Positions 10,814 through 22,149 of a stretch of DNA of 64,000 bases are shown here, piece after piece. Both the position numbers and the translations under genes were made by a program. The notes under the pieces are model-generated. The model searched no databases. It had not been told where the DNA came from and was given only the letters and a program-made list of their open reading frames with translations. The DNA comes from Calvatia gigantea (taxonomy: Eukaryota > Basidiomycota > Agaricomycetes > Agaricales > Lycoperdaceae): positions 930,001 through 994,000 of the forward strand of contig JACAAK010000008.1 of assembly GCA_025093985.1 (NCBI GenBank). Direction: 5' to 3'. Each line of letters starts with the position of its first letter. Positions within the stretch are counted from its first letter, which is position 1.

Positions 10814-11037
10814 TGCCTGTGTGATCCCCGAGCTCTGACTCATAACTACTATGCTATAGTCATCAGACATTTCATGTAGTTATCTCCATCCATTCAACTA
10901 GATGTTCCTTCTGTATTTAAGTGTACATACATACTCCTGTATTCGGTACGCTTAACCATCTGTTCTTCTCCCCTTACTTGCCCTCAAGACTTAGCCTAAG
11001 TTGCAATCTGAGGTCTTACTAGACTAAGGTCATAACA
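10813..11037 (+). repeat. 5'-truncated LTR of B preceding the complete gag
   Basis: Matches 8014-8239 of the 5' LTR almost base for base and lacks the first 82 bp. It shows that the downstream gag-pol is a second copy of the B 5' region joined to the duplicated X/C segment. Confidence 0.88.
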
Positions 11038-11116
11038 TTTGATTAAGTGTCCCCACCTCACCTTGCAAGGAGTAGGCTGAAACAGGCCTGAACAGAAACA
11101 ACCCAGGAGCTAGTAT

Positions 11117-12232
11117 ATGAGCTCAAACCCAGACGAATACAGAGAACCAAATCTCAAAATCACCAATGACGAATCTGAAACATTAGACAAAGAAGAAACA
11201 GAGAACCCCAAAGTACCTGAAGAAACACATGACAAACCCGGAGTAAACCCAGCAGAAGAAGAAGTGTTATCAGAACTTCTAAATGAACTCAACCTAGCAG
11301 AGGAAGAAATAGCCCATCAGGAGAAATCAGATGAATCAAGCTCAGATGAAACAGAATTAGAGACCAACTCCAATATGACCAACAATGCAGTAGCGTCCGC
11401 AACAATGACTAGTGGGAAAGGCCTAGTGCCAGACCCAGGATTTTTCAATGGCACCTACACCAAGTTCGACGACTGGTGGAGAGCAATGACACTCTTCATG
11501 AAATTCAACAAGATTATCTCAGCAGACGATAAAGCCATAGCAGTTCTAGCCAGACTGCGAGAAGGAACTGCAGGAGCATATGCAGCTATGAGAGCACCAG
11601 CCATCCTGGAATCTGAAGATTCAGTAGACTGGAAGGTCTTCTCCAAGGAATTTAGAAGAACCTTCTCAGATGATGCCTCAAACAGCAAAGTGGAATGGCA
11701 GATTGAAAAATTCAAACAAGGAAACTGAAACACCGCCGACTACCTGATTGAATTCGAAGTACTAAAAAGCAAGGCCAAGACCAATAGCAAGCACACTATG
11801 TTCCTACTTAGGAAGAATGCCCGACAAGATATCATACATATGATCACAGGCTATCCACCTTCAGCCAGGCTGGACACATATGCAGAATGGAAGGAAGCCA
11901 TATTGTCCATCGGACAAGGATATGAGGCATCTGAATACCGAGGAGACAGGAAAACGAATACTGGCACCACCTATGGAGGGATAGGTGAGCCCATAGAGAT
12001 AGGAAGCAGGCATCATGTCTTTAATGACAAGAGAGAACCAAAATGCTACAACTGTGGCATTTTTGGCCACATCGCCAAGGATTGCAAAAAGCCCAAGGGG
12101 TTAATATGCTACAACTGCAGAAAAAAGGGGCACATAGCCAAAGCCTGCACTGCACCCAAGAAGATCCAAGTCTGAGGAGTAGAAGAGACCACCAATGAAG
12201 AAGGGAAGGATTTTTCCAAAGACTCTGAGTAG
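11117..12232 (+). pseudogene. gag of element B (372 codons), stopped by CGA to TGA
   Basis: One frame from ATG 11117 to TAG 12230-12232. An acidic Glu/Ser-rich N-terminus (about residues 1-90) is followed by the capsid-like domain (FDDWWRAMTLFMKFN, VLARLREGTAGAYAAMRAP, KEFRRTFSDDASNS, YAEWKEAILSIGQGYEA). Two nucleocapsid CCHC knuckles end it ([28 protein letters not shown]). A TGA in place of CGA follows FKQGN near 11727, and another TGA follows KKIQV near 12174. The final TAG is shared by B, D and E, so it is the authentic gag end. Confidence 0.9.
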
Positions 12233-15200
12233 GCACTACCCTAAGAGTCAAAAAGCTTGTATCTAGGATATCAGACAAATTTTACACAATTCCTCAGAGA
12301 AGAAAGCACGAACTAAATCTAAAAGGAAAAATACAAATGGCTGGAAAGGAGATAACAGTCAACACCATTGTAGACTCAGGATGCACAACCAGCAGCATCA
12401 GTAAAAAATTGGTAGATGAAAAAAGGCTCCTGACCCGGAAATTGGAACAACAAATTTTGGTACTAAACGCAGACAGAACACCAAACCAAGGTGGAAGGGT
12501 AACAGAGACCACCACAATCAACATCGACATCCAGGGACATAAAGAACAAATCGAGGCCTCAGTTGTACAGCTACAAGACAGAGCAGAAGTCTTCCTAGGA
12601 CACGATTGACTAGTCAAACACAACCCAGAGGTAGACTGGAATAATGGAGAAATCAAGTTCACCCAATGCCCTCCAGGCTGCCAATTCCCCCATCAGAACA
12701 TTCCTATCACTGAAAAATTATGAAGCATAACTACTACGGAAGACCTATGGGAGGAAGAGGACGAACCAGACCCTACCAAACTGGAAGACCTACCAGACTA
12801 TGTACAACTGTTCACACACTTATTCAACAAAATGACATTCAACAAACTCCCAGAATGAACCAAATGGGACCACGAGATAGTCTTAATGGAAGATGCTCCA
12901 AAAGAAATAAGTGCAGGGACATATAACATGACGGTCAAGGAACAGGACGAACTCAAGTCATTCATTAAGGAAAACCTAGAATCAGGACAAATATGGCCAT
13001 TGAAATCCCCATATGCAGCACTGACATTCTTCATCCCAAAGAAAGACAGATCCAAAAGGCTAATCCAAGACTACAGGCAACTAAACAACATGGTAATCAA
13101 AGACAAAACACCATTACCAAGAATCGGTGAAGTAATTGACAAGCTTGGAAAAGTGAAATACTTCAATAAGTTGGACATCATTTGGGGATACAACAACATC
13201 AGGATCAAAGAAGGAGACGAGTGAAAGGCCACCTTCCTCACCAATGAAGGACTCTTCGAACCAATGGTCATGTATTTTGGCCTAAGCAACTCACCAGGGA
13301 TGTTCTCCAGGATGATGACAAGCATTTTCCGTGACCTCTTACAAAACGGAGACATTGTAAACTATATGGATGACTTTGCCATCCCAGGAGACACCAAAGA
13401 GCAACTGAAAGAGCAGACAATATGATTCCTAGAGCAAGCGGCCCAGTACAACTTATGCCTCAAGTGGACCAAGTACATCTTCGATGCAGAAGAAATCCCA
13501 ATGCTAGGAGTTCGGGTAGGACATGGATGAATCGAAATGGAGGAAGACAAAGTAAAGACGGTAAGGGAATGGCCCGAACCCAAGAACACCAAAGGGGTGG
13601 AAAGGTTCCTGGGCTTTGCAAACTACTATTGACACTTCATCAAAAACTTCAGTACCATTGCGGGGCCCCTGAACAAACTCAAAGGAGCAGCCACATGGGA
13701 ATGGACACAAGAGCACCAAGACTCATTCAACCAACTCAAGAAATATATCACCAAAGAACCTGTCCTAACATTACCACAAAGACATGGCCAATTCAGAGTA
13801 GAAGTTGATGCATCAGACTACACATTAGGAGGAGTCCTTTCACAATTACAGGGAGACAAATGGCATCCAATCGCTTTCACATCACGAATGTTGTCACTGG
13901 CAGAACAAAACTATGAAATATATGACAAAGAATTGTTAGCCATCGTCTACGCCCTGAAGGAATGGAGACACTACCTGCTGGATGCCGAGGAACGATTCGA
14001 AATCTGGACTGACCACAAAAATCTCAAGTATTATCGAGAACCACAAAAGCTAAATGGATGACAAGTACGGTGGTACCTATGGCTGCAAGACTATGACTTC
14101 ATGCTATGACATGTGCCGGGAAAAACAAACACGAAAGCTGATCTGTTATCCTGAATCCACCAAATGCCAGGAGGACAAGAAAATAAACTAGTCACCATGA
14201 TTTGAGAAAGCTGGCTACAGACGGAAGGCACAGAGAGCACAGTACTCTTACAGGCAGAACTGTTCATCGAACCTAACTTCCTAGAACAAATCCAAGGCCA
14301 AACCCGATGAGAAACAATGGTCTTAACCAAGCTATAGAAGCAAGGATCACAACTCACCGAAGATAATGGAGTCATCTACAAACAAAATAGCACATATGTC
14401 CCACCTGACCAAAAGCTACGAGAAGAGATCCTAGTACAGTACCATGACATGCCAGATGCAGGACACCCAGGACAACACAGAATGACAGAACTAATCAGCC
14501 GAGACTATTGGTGGCCATCAATACAAAAGGATGTAAAAAGATATATCTGAGGATGCCAAGCCTGCCAAAGAAACAAATCAAGAACGACGCTGCTCAAGTC
14601 ACCACTACACCCCCTCCCAATACCAAATAGACCTTGGGAAGAAATCAGTATTGACATGATCGGACCACTGCCAGAGTCTAAAGGAAAAGATGCAATATTA
14701 GTCATTGTGGACCGCTTCACAAAAATGATATGACTCTCAGCAACAACCACAGATGTGTTATCAAAGGACATCGCAAGAATATACCGAGACAAAATATGGA
14801 AGCTACATGGATTGCTGAGGAAAGTACTTAGTGACCGAGGACCTCAATTCACATCAGAATTCACCAAAGAGTTGTTCAAGGGGCTTGGCATTGAACGAAG
14901 CCTATCAATGGCATATCATCCACAAACAGATGGACAAACTGAGTGCATCAACAGAGAAGTAGAAACCTTCATCCATCTGTACTGCAACTACAACCAGGAT
15001 GACTGGGTGGAGTGGCTCCCCATCGCAGAGTTCCAGTACAATGACAAGCAGCACAGAGGAACACAGGAGACACCATTTTTCCTAAACTACGGAAGGAACC
15101 CATGGAAAGGCAAGAACGAGCTGACAACGAACAATCCCTCTGCCACAGCATTCCTGGAACAACTACAGTGTGCCTGAGACAATGCCTCATCAGCACTATG

Positions 15201-15753
15201 GACATACCAAGAAAAGATGAAACAGCAACACGACTGCAGTAGAACCCATGCCAGCACGTATCAAACAGGAGATAAAGTATGGTTAGAGAACACCAATATC
15301 CATACCAATCAATCATCAAAGAAGCTAGGCCAAAAACGGTATGGACCTTTCCTTATTAAGGAAAAGATAGGAGAGGTAGCATATCGGCTGACACTACTGG
15401 ATGGATAGGCCATCCATGATATATTCAACAAACAGCTCCTGTCACCAGTGTACAAGGCAGAGTTCCTGAGTCAAAAACTGCCATCACTGCCCGACCCAGT
15501 AATCATCAACAATGAGGAAGAGTATGAAGTAGAGGAGATCCGTGGACGATGAAAACAAGGAAGGGGATATCAATTCCTGGTCCACTGGAAGGGGTATAGC
15601 AATGAAGAAGACACATGGACAGCGGAGTCCAACTTGGAAAATGCGAAAGACACCATAAGGGACTACCAAAAAAGGCATCCAGAGGATACCCATAAAAGAG
15701 GGGGCAGAAAATACAAAAAAGCATCAAACAAGCAACCCAGACAAAGAAACTAA
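12233..15753 (+). pseudogene. pol of element B (protease-RT-RNase H-integrase-chromodomain)
   Basis: Lies in the -1 frame relative to gag; that frame opens at a TGA overlapping the gag stop (TGAGTAG). Protease: VDSGCTTSSI at about 12370 and FLGHD. RT at about 12880-13500 has NKLDIIWGYNN, YFGLSNSPG and an intact NYMDDFAIPG. RNase H spans about 13790-14150, integrase about 14400-15180 (HHCC; SIDMIGPLP; LSDRGPQF; DGQTE), and the chromodomain ends near 15700 (YQFLVHWKGYSNEEDTW). More than ten in-frame TGA codons sit at former CGA arginines, for example near 13423, 13527, 14059, 14108, 14548 and 14730. It ends TAA 15751-15753. Confidence 0.9.
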
Positions 15754-15759
15754 ACAGAC

Positions 15760-16750
15760 ATGTCTGCCTTCCAACCTAACCACATTGCCATTGACTCCCT
15801 TGTCCACCCCACTCCTACCAGAATCTCCTCCCTCCTATTTCCCAAGCCAGACAGCAGCCGAGCACCTGCCCCCCAAGGAACCTGCTATAACCTTGCAAAG
15901 ACACTGTCCCCAGCACAAGGCCTCCTTGAAGCCCTGCTCAAGGATGTTGATAAAGCAACCAACAGTGAAATTGAGAACATCTCTGCCCAAAACTGATGAT
16001 TAGTCATAAACCGACACATCACCCTTGCTACCACATGCATCACCTTCGCCGACATGTATGCAGGGTTTACCAATGCATCTTCCTCCACCAACCAGCACAT
16101 CCCCACCATCTTCCAAGCCCTAGACCAGTCTACCCTTACCCCCAGCGAACGAGATCGGGTCCAAGGACTTCAAAGCTGAATCGACTTAGGCCTCAAAGTC
16201 TTCAATCACTTTGACATCGCCAACATCTTTCTCGAACTCGCAGATGTAGCCATGAAACTGCTTGGAAGAGACAAAACAAACGAAGACCCTGACATCAACA
16301 CCCTAGTGGACAGAATTCACATCACTCTCTCCGAGCTACATGACATAGTTAATCCCTCCCCGCCATCTCATGCCGATACTCCCATGGACGAAGAAGTCAC
16401 GGTCTCCATGAAGGAAGAAGTCAACACCCTCTGACACTTCATAAAAACCATCACCCCACCACAACTCACATTGGTTTTTCTTCCTTCCGCAAGGTTCTGC
16501 ACTGTACTACCAGGACAAGAGAAAGACCAATGTTACTGGAAATCGATAGTCAAGAACTACTGGGAGAGCTCCACCACCACCAAGTTCCCCTTCAACAGCA
16601 TCCCAGTCCCTATCTGTCAAGACAGTCGCAGCCATTTGCCAGTCTTCTTCGCAAAATCGAACAGTGGAGAATTCCTCATCACATCCACCAAGAAGGCACT
16701 CGCTGCTGCTGTGGTAAATGCAGATTTTGACGAAGCTTCCTGAGGCATGA
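15760..16750 (+). pseudogene. ORF3 of element B, decayed
   Basis: Homolog of 2822-3811, again starting six bases after the pol stop. Readable blocks: IDSLVHPTPTRISS, SPAQGLLEALLKDVDKATN, LLGRDKTNEDPDIN, PMDEEVTVSMKEEVNTL, VLPGQEKDQCYWKSIVKNYW and STKKALAAAVV. Stops are mainly TGA at former CGA (after SAQN near 15994, after LQS near 16177). One inserted base near the end shifts the last residues. Confidence 0.85.
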
Positions 16751-16768
16751 AGCCTAACCAGGGGGTAT

Positions 16769-17076
16769 TGTTGTGAACTCTAGTCTATTCTTGTATCAGC
16801 TCTGTACTTGTCTGCATTCCCTCCTAGTTGTGTACCTGTTTCAGTTATTCCTGCCTGTGTGATCCCCGAGCTCTGACTCATAACTACTATGCCATAGTCA
16901 TCGGACGTTTCATGTAGTTATCTCCATCCATTCAACTGGATGTTCCTTCTGTATTTAAGCATACATACATACTCCTGTATTTGGTATGCTTAACCATCTG
17001 GTTCTTCTCCCCTTACTTGTCCTCAAGACTTAGCCTAAGTTGCAACCTGAGGTCTTACCAGACTAAGGTCATAACA
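16769..17076 (+). repeat. 3' LTR of element B (308 bp)
   Basis: Starts TGTTGTGAAC after a G-rich polypurine tract and ends TCATAACA, then TSD AAAAT. Length is identical to the 5' LTR. Confidence 0.93.
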
Positions 17077-17081
17077 AAAAT

Positions 17082-17790
17082 TGAACTTCTTGACACATTT
17101 AAACTGAAACTAGGAAAAATGTATCCCCTATCTCCCCTAGAAACTGAAGAACTCAAAAAGTTCATATATAAAAACCTCTGAAAAGGATACATCCAAGAAC
17201 CCAAATCCCTAATAGCCTTATCATTCTTCTTTGTAGGAAAGAAGGATGGAAAACTATGGCCTTGCCAAGACTACTGGTACCTTAACAAACATATGAAGAA
17301 GAATACTTACTCCATTCCCATGATTACAATCATTATGGACAAGCTCCAAGAAGTGAAACTCTTTACCAAAATATATGTCCAACTCAGATACAATAATATT
17401 AGAATTCAAGAAGATGATCAATGGAAAGCTGCCTTCAAAACTCCCATCAGACTCTACAAACCAAATGTCATGTTCTTCAGAATGTGCAACTCCCCTACCA
17501 CCTTTCAGAAAATGATGGACACAATATTTGCCAAAATGCTTGACAAAGGAGGAATTATAATTTACATGGATGATATTCTCATCTATGCCAAAACTCAGGA
17601 AGAAATGGATCACCTTACTATGGAAGCCCTCCAAATACTGAAGGACAATAATCTATACCTGAAACTAGAGAAATGCAAATTTGACAAAATCTATCTCAAA
17701 TATCTCAGCATAATAATCTCTCTTGACAAGATCAAAATAGACAACACCAAACTCCATGGAATAGAAGAATGGCCCAAACCCCATACTACC
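17082..17790 (+). pseudogene. Reverse transcriptase region of element X
   Basis: Resumes X pol after B: IELLDTFKLKLGKMYPLSP, FFFVGKKDGKLWPCQDY, KLFTKIYVQLRYNN, MFFRMCNSPTTFQKMM and the catalytic IYMDDILIYAK at about 17566-17598. It is open from 17293 to the LTR and has only a few stops upstream. The nearest relative in the window is the RT of G, not that of A-E. It is cut at 17790 by a solo LTR after WPKPHTT. Confidence 0.85.
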
Positions 17791-18315
17791 TGTTATAGTA
17801 AGATTGACTTTGTTCTAAGTCAACCCAATATCTACAGACAGTTGTGATATCAAAGGGGACTCCTTCTCAAAGGCCAAGAATATTGAAGTATTACAATTAC
17901 TTAGATATTCTTATGTCTAAGATCAGAGGTCTTGTTCTTCAATAGATAACTCTTATAATGTTCTTATAATGTAAGCTCAGTTGTTTTAGAGGGACTTCTT
18001 AAGTTTAGATTATAGAAAGTGTTTAAGTTATAAATTGAGTCTCTACCTAACCAAGTAGAAATGATAGGGTTTACTGGTCAAGTTGAGGGGTTTATATACT
18101 ACAACAGTATACTATTGTATTGTACTGTATTGGTATGTTATTTGTCTATATGGGGTATTTAAAAGTCATATGACTTTAAAGTGGTATGACTTTGAATTAT
18201 TATATAAGTTGTCTATTAATAGTATATTAAAGTTCTAGACTTGTTCTAGATGTGTTCTAGATTAGAATATTCTAGACTTTGTTTATTATATAAGTAAATA
18301 GTCATATTCATAACA
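17791..18315 (+). repeat. Solo LTR of the second family in X pol, TSD CTACC
   Basis: A 525-bp sequence starting TGTTATAGTAAG and ending ATTCATAACA, flanked by CTACC at 17786-17790 and 18316-18320. It resembles the LTRs of G (50316, 59220, 62032). X pol reads THDVRKFMGFCNFYQKFI on resuming, so this is a clean insertion followed by LTR-LTR deletion. Confidence 0.92.
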
Positions 18316-18320
18316 CTACC

Positions 18321-18776
18321 CATGATGTCAGAAAATTTATGGGATTTTGCAACTTCTACCAAAAATTTATACATTACTATGCCAATATCTCTTGACCACT
18401 TAATGCCCTTCTATCCAAAATAAAGAAGTTTGAATGGGAAATCAAGACAAATGAAGCCTTCAAACAACTAAAATCAGAATTCTTGAAGCAACCTATTTTA
18501 TTGATGCTAGACCAAACAAGACCATTCTTTATTGAAACTGATGCTTTGAAATATGCCTTAGAAGCTGTCCTATCCCAACAGGACATGAATGGAAACTACC
18601 ACCCTATAACTTTCCTATCCAAAGTATTCAACCCTACCTAGCATAACTACAAGATACACAACCAAAAACTGCTTGCCATAATCACTGCTTTGGAAAAATG
18701 GTGACACTACCTAGAAGGAGCCCAATATTGTGTAACCATATAAACTGATCACAAAAACCTTACCTTTTGGAGAAAG
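18321..18776 (+). pseudogene. RNase H region of element X, truncated by C
   Basis: Encodes FMGFCNFYQKFIHYYA, then RNase H blocks FFIETDALKYALEAVLSQ, NYKIHNQKLLAIITALEKW and TDHKNLTFWRK. Scattered TAG/TGA stops are present. It ends where element C inserts; GAAAG at 18772-18776 should be the C target duplication, but the other end of C is not in the window. Confidence 0.82.
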
Positions 18777-19095
18777 TGTTATGACCTTAGTCTGACTGAA
18801 CCTCAGGTTGCAACTTGGGCTAAGACTTGAGGGTGAGTAAGGGAAGAGAAACTGTAGATGGTTAAGCATACTGAATACAGGAGGTGTATATATGCTTAAA
18901 TACAAGGAGGGTCATCCAGTTGAATGGATGGAGATACTACATGAAATATCTGATTACTATGGTGCAGTAGTATGTGAGTCAGTATAAGTCAGTGCTCAGA
19001 GATCACTGATACTAGAATAACTGAAACAGGTACATGGTGGAGACAGAGATAGGAAGTGGCACAATGATGTGATGGGAATGGTAGAATCCACAACA
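18777..19095 (-). repeat. 3' LTR of element C (319 bp)
   Basis: On the plus strand it runs from TGTTATGACC to TCCACAACA. It is homologous to the other LTRs of the A-E family but slightly longer. A second copy of it lies at about 10432-10750 within the duplicated block. Confidence 0.9.
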
Positions 19096-19113
19096 TTACC
19101 TTCTGATTAAGCT

Positions 19114-20109
19114 TCATGCCTCAGGAAGCTTGTTGAAGTCTCTGTGGACCACTGCTGCAGTGAGTGCCTTCTTAGTGGTGCCAATGAGGTATTTTCCACT
19201 ATTGGACTGTGTGAAGAAGACAGGCAAGTGGCTTTGGCCATCTTGGCAAATAAGGACTAGAACTCCTTCATATGGGAACTTGGTGACTGTGAAGTTCTCC
19301 CAATAGTTTTTGACTATCAAGTCCCAGTAGTGTGGGTCATGTTCTTGGCCAGGCAGTATAGCACAGTAGTGGGTGGGTGGCTGAAAAACTGAAACAATCT
19401 GGAGTGGGGTGATAGTTTTGATGAAACATCATAGGGTGTTGACTTCCTCTTTCATTGAGACTGTGGCTTTCTTGTCCATGGAGGTACTGGCTCAGACATT
19501 AGGAGTGGGTGGGGGCCTGATGGTGTCATGCAGCTCTTTGAGGGTACTGTGAATCCTGCTGATGAGTTCCTCAGTGCTGGAGTCATCTGGGGCAGTGTTT
19601 CTTCCAAGCAGGTTGGAGACAATGTCTCCTAGTTCTAGGAAGATTTCAGCGATGTTGATACCTTTGAATACTTCAATAGTGAGGTCGATTCTGCTATGTA
19701 GACTATTAATGTGGGTTTGTTCGATTGGGGTAAGTGAGGATTGGTTAAGTGTATAGAAGATGGCAGGGATATGTTGACTAGTCGATACTAAGGCATTTTC
19801 AAATCTAGTGTACATGTCTGCAAAGGTAATGCAGGCAGTGACAAGTGTGATGAGGCAGTTGGTGTTCAGCCTCTGATTCTAAACAGTGATGGTGGCTAGC
19901 TTGTCATTGGTGGCATTATTGATGTCCTTGAGCAGGTCTTCGAGGAGCCTCTAGGCTGGGGATGGGGTTGTAGCCATGTTGAAATGGGTGCCACTTGGAG
20001 CAGGAGCTTTATTATTTCCTGGGGTGGGAAGGGGTACAGATGAAATTCTAGTGGGGTTGGGATGAACAAGGGAGGTGATAGTAATGTAGCTGGATTGAGA
20101 GGCAGGCAT
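19114..20109 (-). pseudogene. ORF3 of element C, decayed
   Basis: Starts at 20109, six bases after the pol stop (TAA, complement of 20116-20118). Open blocks include a stretch at 19815-19492 (MYTRFENALVSTSQHIPAIF, FLELGDIVSNLLGRN, LHDTIRPPP) and one at 19320-19114 (IVKNYWENFTVTKFPY, TTKKALTAAVV). It is more diverged from A than B, D and E are, with stops and frameshifts. Confidence 0.82.
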
Positions 20110-20115
20110 GTTTGT

Positions 20116-21604
20116 TTAGCTGGTTAGGTTGCTACATGATTTTCTGGGCTTTCTGGGTTTTCTGCCCCCCTTTTTATGAGTATCTTCTGGATGCCTGTTT
20201 AGATAGTCCTGTATGGCTTCTTTTGCATTTCCTAGATTGGATTCCATGGTCTATGTATCTTCTTCATTGCTATAGCCTTTCTAGTATACTAGGAATTGAT
20301 AGCCCCATCCATGCTTTCACTGTCCTCAGATCTCATCTACTTCATATTCTTCCTCATTGTTGATGATGACTGGTTCTGGTGCCAGTGCCTCCTTTTGGCT
20401 TGGGAACTCTGCTTCATGTGTTGGTGTCAGGAGTTGCTCATTAAAAACATTGTGGATGGCCCATCTATCTGGTAGACCAAACCAATATGCAGTATCCCCT
20501 ATCTTTTTCTTGATAAAGAAAGGTCTATACTGCTTTTGGCCTAGCTTCTTTGATGTCTGATTGGTATAGATATTTGTGTTTTCTAGCCATACTTGATCGC
20601 TGACTTGGTATGTCCTGGTGTGGAGCTTGCTGTTGTTATGCTGTTGCTTCATCTTTTCTTGATATAGTTGTAACACTGATAAGGTGTTAGCTTGGGCATT
20701 CTGTAGGTGTTTCAGGAATTCTGTGGCTGTGGGATTGTTCATCATCTTGCCATTCTTCCCTTTCCATGGATGTCTTTCATAGTTGAGAAAAAATGGTGTT
20801 TCTCCTGTACCCCTGTGCTGTTTGTCATTATAGTGGAATTCTGTTATTGGCAGCCAGTCAGTCCAGTCGTTCTGGTCATAATTGCAGTACAGGCAGATAT
20901 AGGTTTCCACTTCTCTGTTAATGTGTTCAGTTTGTCTGTCAGTTTGTGGGTGATATGCTATTGATAGGCTGTACTCTATACCAAGCCCTTTGAACAGCTC
21001 CTTTGTGAATTCTGATGTGAACTGGGGTCTGCGGTCACTAAGTACTTTCCTTGGCAGTCCATGTAACTTCCATATTTTATCTTGATAGATCCAAGTAATA
21101 TCTTTAGATGTAGCATCTGTTGTTGTTGCTATGAGTTGTATTATTTTTGTGAAATAGTCAACAATGACTAGTATCACATCTTTTCTCCCTGATATTGGTA
21201 GGGGCCTGATCATGTCAATACTGATTTCTTCCCATGGGCCATTTAATACTAGGAGGAGATGTAGTGGCGACTTGAGCAGCATTGTTCTTGGCTTGTTCCT
21301 TTGACATGTTTGGCAGCCCTGGGTGTATCTTTTCATGTCCCTTTGTATATTTGGCCACCAATAATCATGGGTGATCAGTTCTATCATCCTATATTGTCCT
21401 GGGTGTCCCACATTGGGGGTGTTATGGTATTGTTGGAGGATTTCTTCTTGCAGCTTTGGATCTGGAGATACATATGCACTATTCCCCTTGTATACCACTC
21501 TGCTGTCTTCAGTGAAGTTTGACTCATCCTTTCATAGTTTGGTGACAACTGTCATTTCTCTTTGGGGTTTCTTTTATATCTTTTCTAGGAATGTTGGTTC
21601 CAGG
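20116..21604 (-). pseudogene. Integrase and chromodomain of element C pol
   Basis: A 390-codon open stretch (21498-20326) holds an integrase zinc-binding end (GHPGQYRMIE, GCQTCQRNK), the catalytic core (SIDMIRPLP, LSDRRPQF, REVETYI) and the C-terminal GPY/F-like part (QKQYRPFFIKKK). The chromodomain follows after a stop to about 20150. Arg and Gly changes around the second Asp (SDRRPQF) fit decay. It is cut at 21604 by the gene-less LTR element. Confidence 0.88.
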
Positions 21605-22149
21605 TGTTGAGAGAACGAGTAGACATCCCAATATAAGTTCACACTACCTAAGCGTGTAGGCGTCAGCGGTGGAGGGTAGTCGTATTCATCCGGGAGATGG
21701 TCCAGTAGGAGAGGCGCGTGGTAGCGGACATAGTCCTGCTTATACCAGCGTACTCAGAGAGTCTTGAGGAGAAGGGAAGCGATGCTTAGAGAAGCTAGCG
21801 TAGAGGTAAGAAGACATATAGTCTTACGCCAAAAGGCGTCGCATGAGAGCGTACATACTACAATGCTACATAAGGGTATATATACTAATATCCCTGGTCT
21901 GTGCACTCTAAACCCTTATACGGGTGAGGTCTAACTACCAGTAGCATAAGTGGAGCATACTGTGTACGACGCATGTACTAGAAGGTTCCATGCGGAGGGT
22001 ATAACCGACTACCTAAAGGGCGGTACAACTACTGCGTACGTAGTCCGTGATGGTCCGTTATTATCGACCCTCTGAAGGTGAAATACTCGAACCCTGTTTC
22101 AGCTATAAATAGACTGAACCAACGTAGTGGTACGGAGCGAGATTCAACA
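21605..22149 (+). repeat. Left LTR of the gene-less element (545 bp)
   Basis: Ends are TGTTGA and TCAACA, a 6-bp terminal inverted repeat. It contains CTATAAATAG at about 22103 as a TATA-like site near its right end. CpG-rich in contrast to the surrounding Gypsy elements. Confidence 0.93.

Larger units (their letters stand above)
7932..17076 (+). mobile_element. Element B: Ty3/Gypsy chromovirus inserted in X, TSD AAAAT
   Basis: Both LTRs are 308 bp. The 5-bp duplications AAAAT lie at 7927-7931 and 17077-17081 and X pol continues across them. Inside, a partial LTR-gag unit (7932-9026) is followed by a copy of downstream X/C sequence (9027-10813), then by a second, 5'-truncated LTR and a full gag-pol-ORF3. 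The span therefore holds one insertion plus an internal duplication. B is CpG-depleted, with many CGA to TGA stops. Confidence 0.9.
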
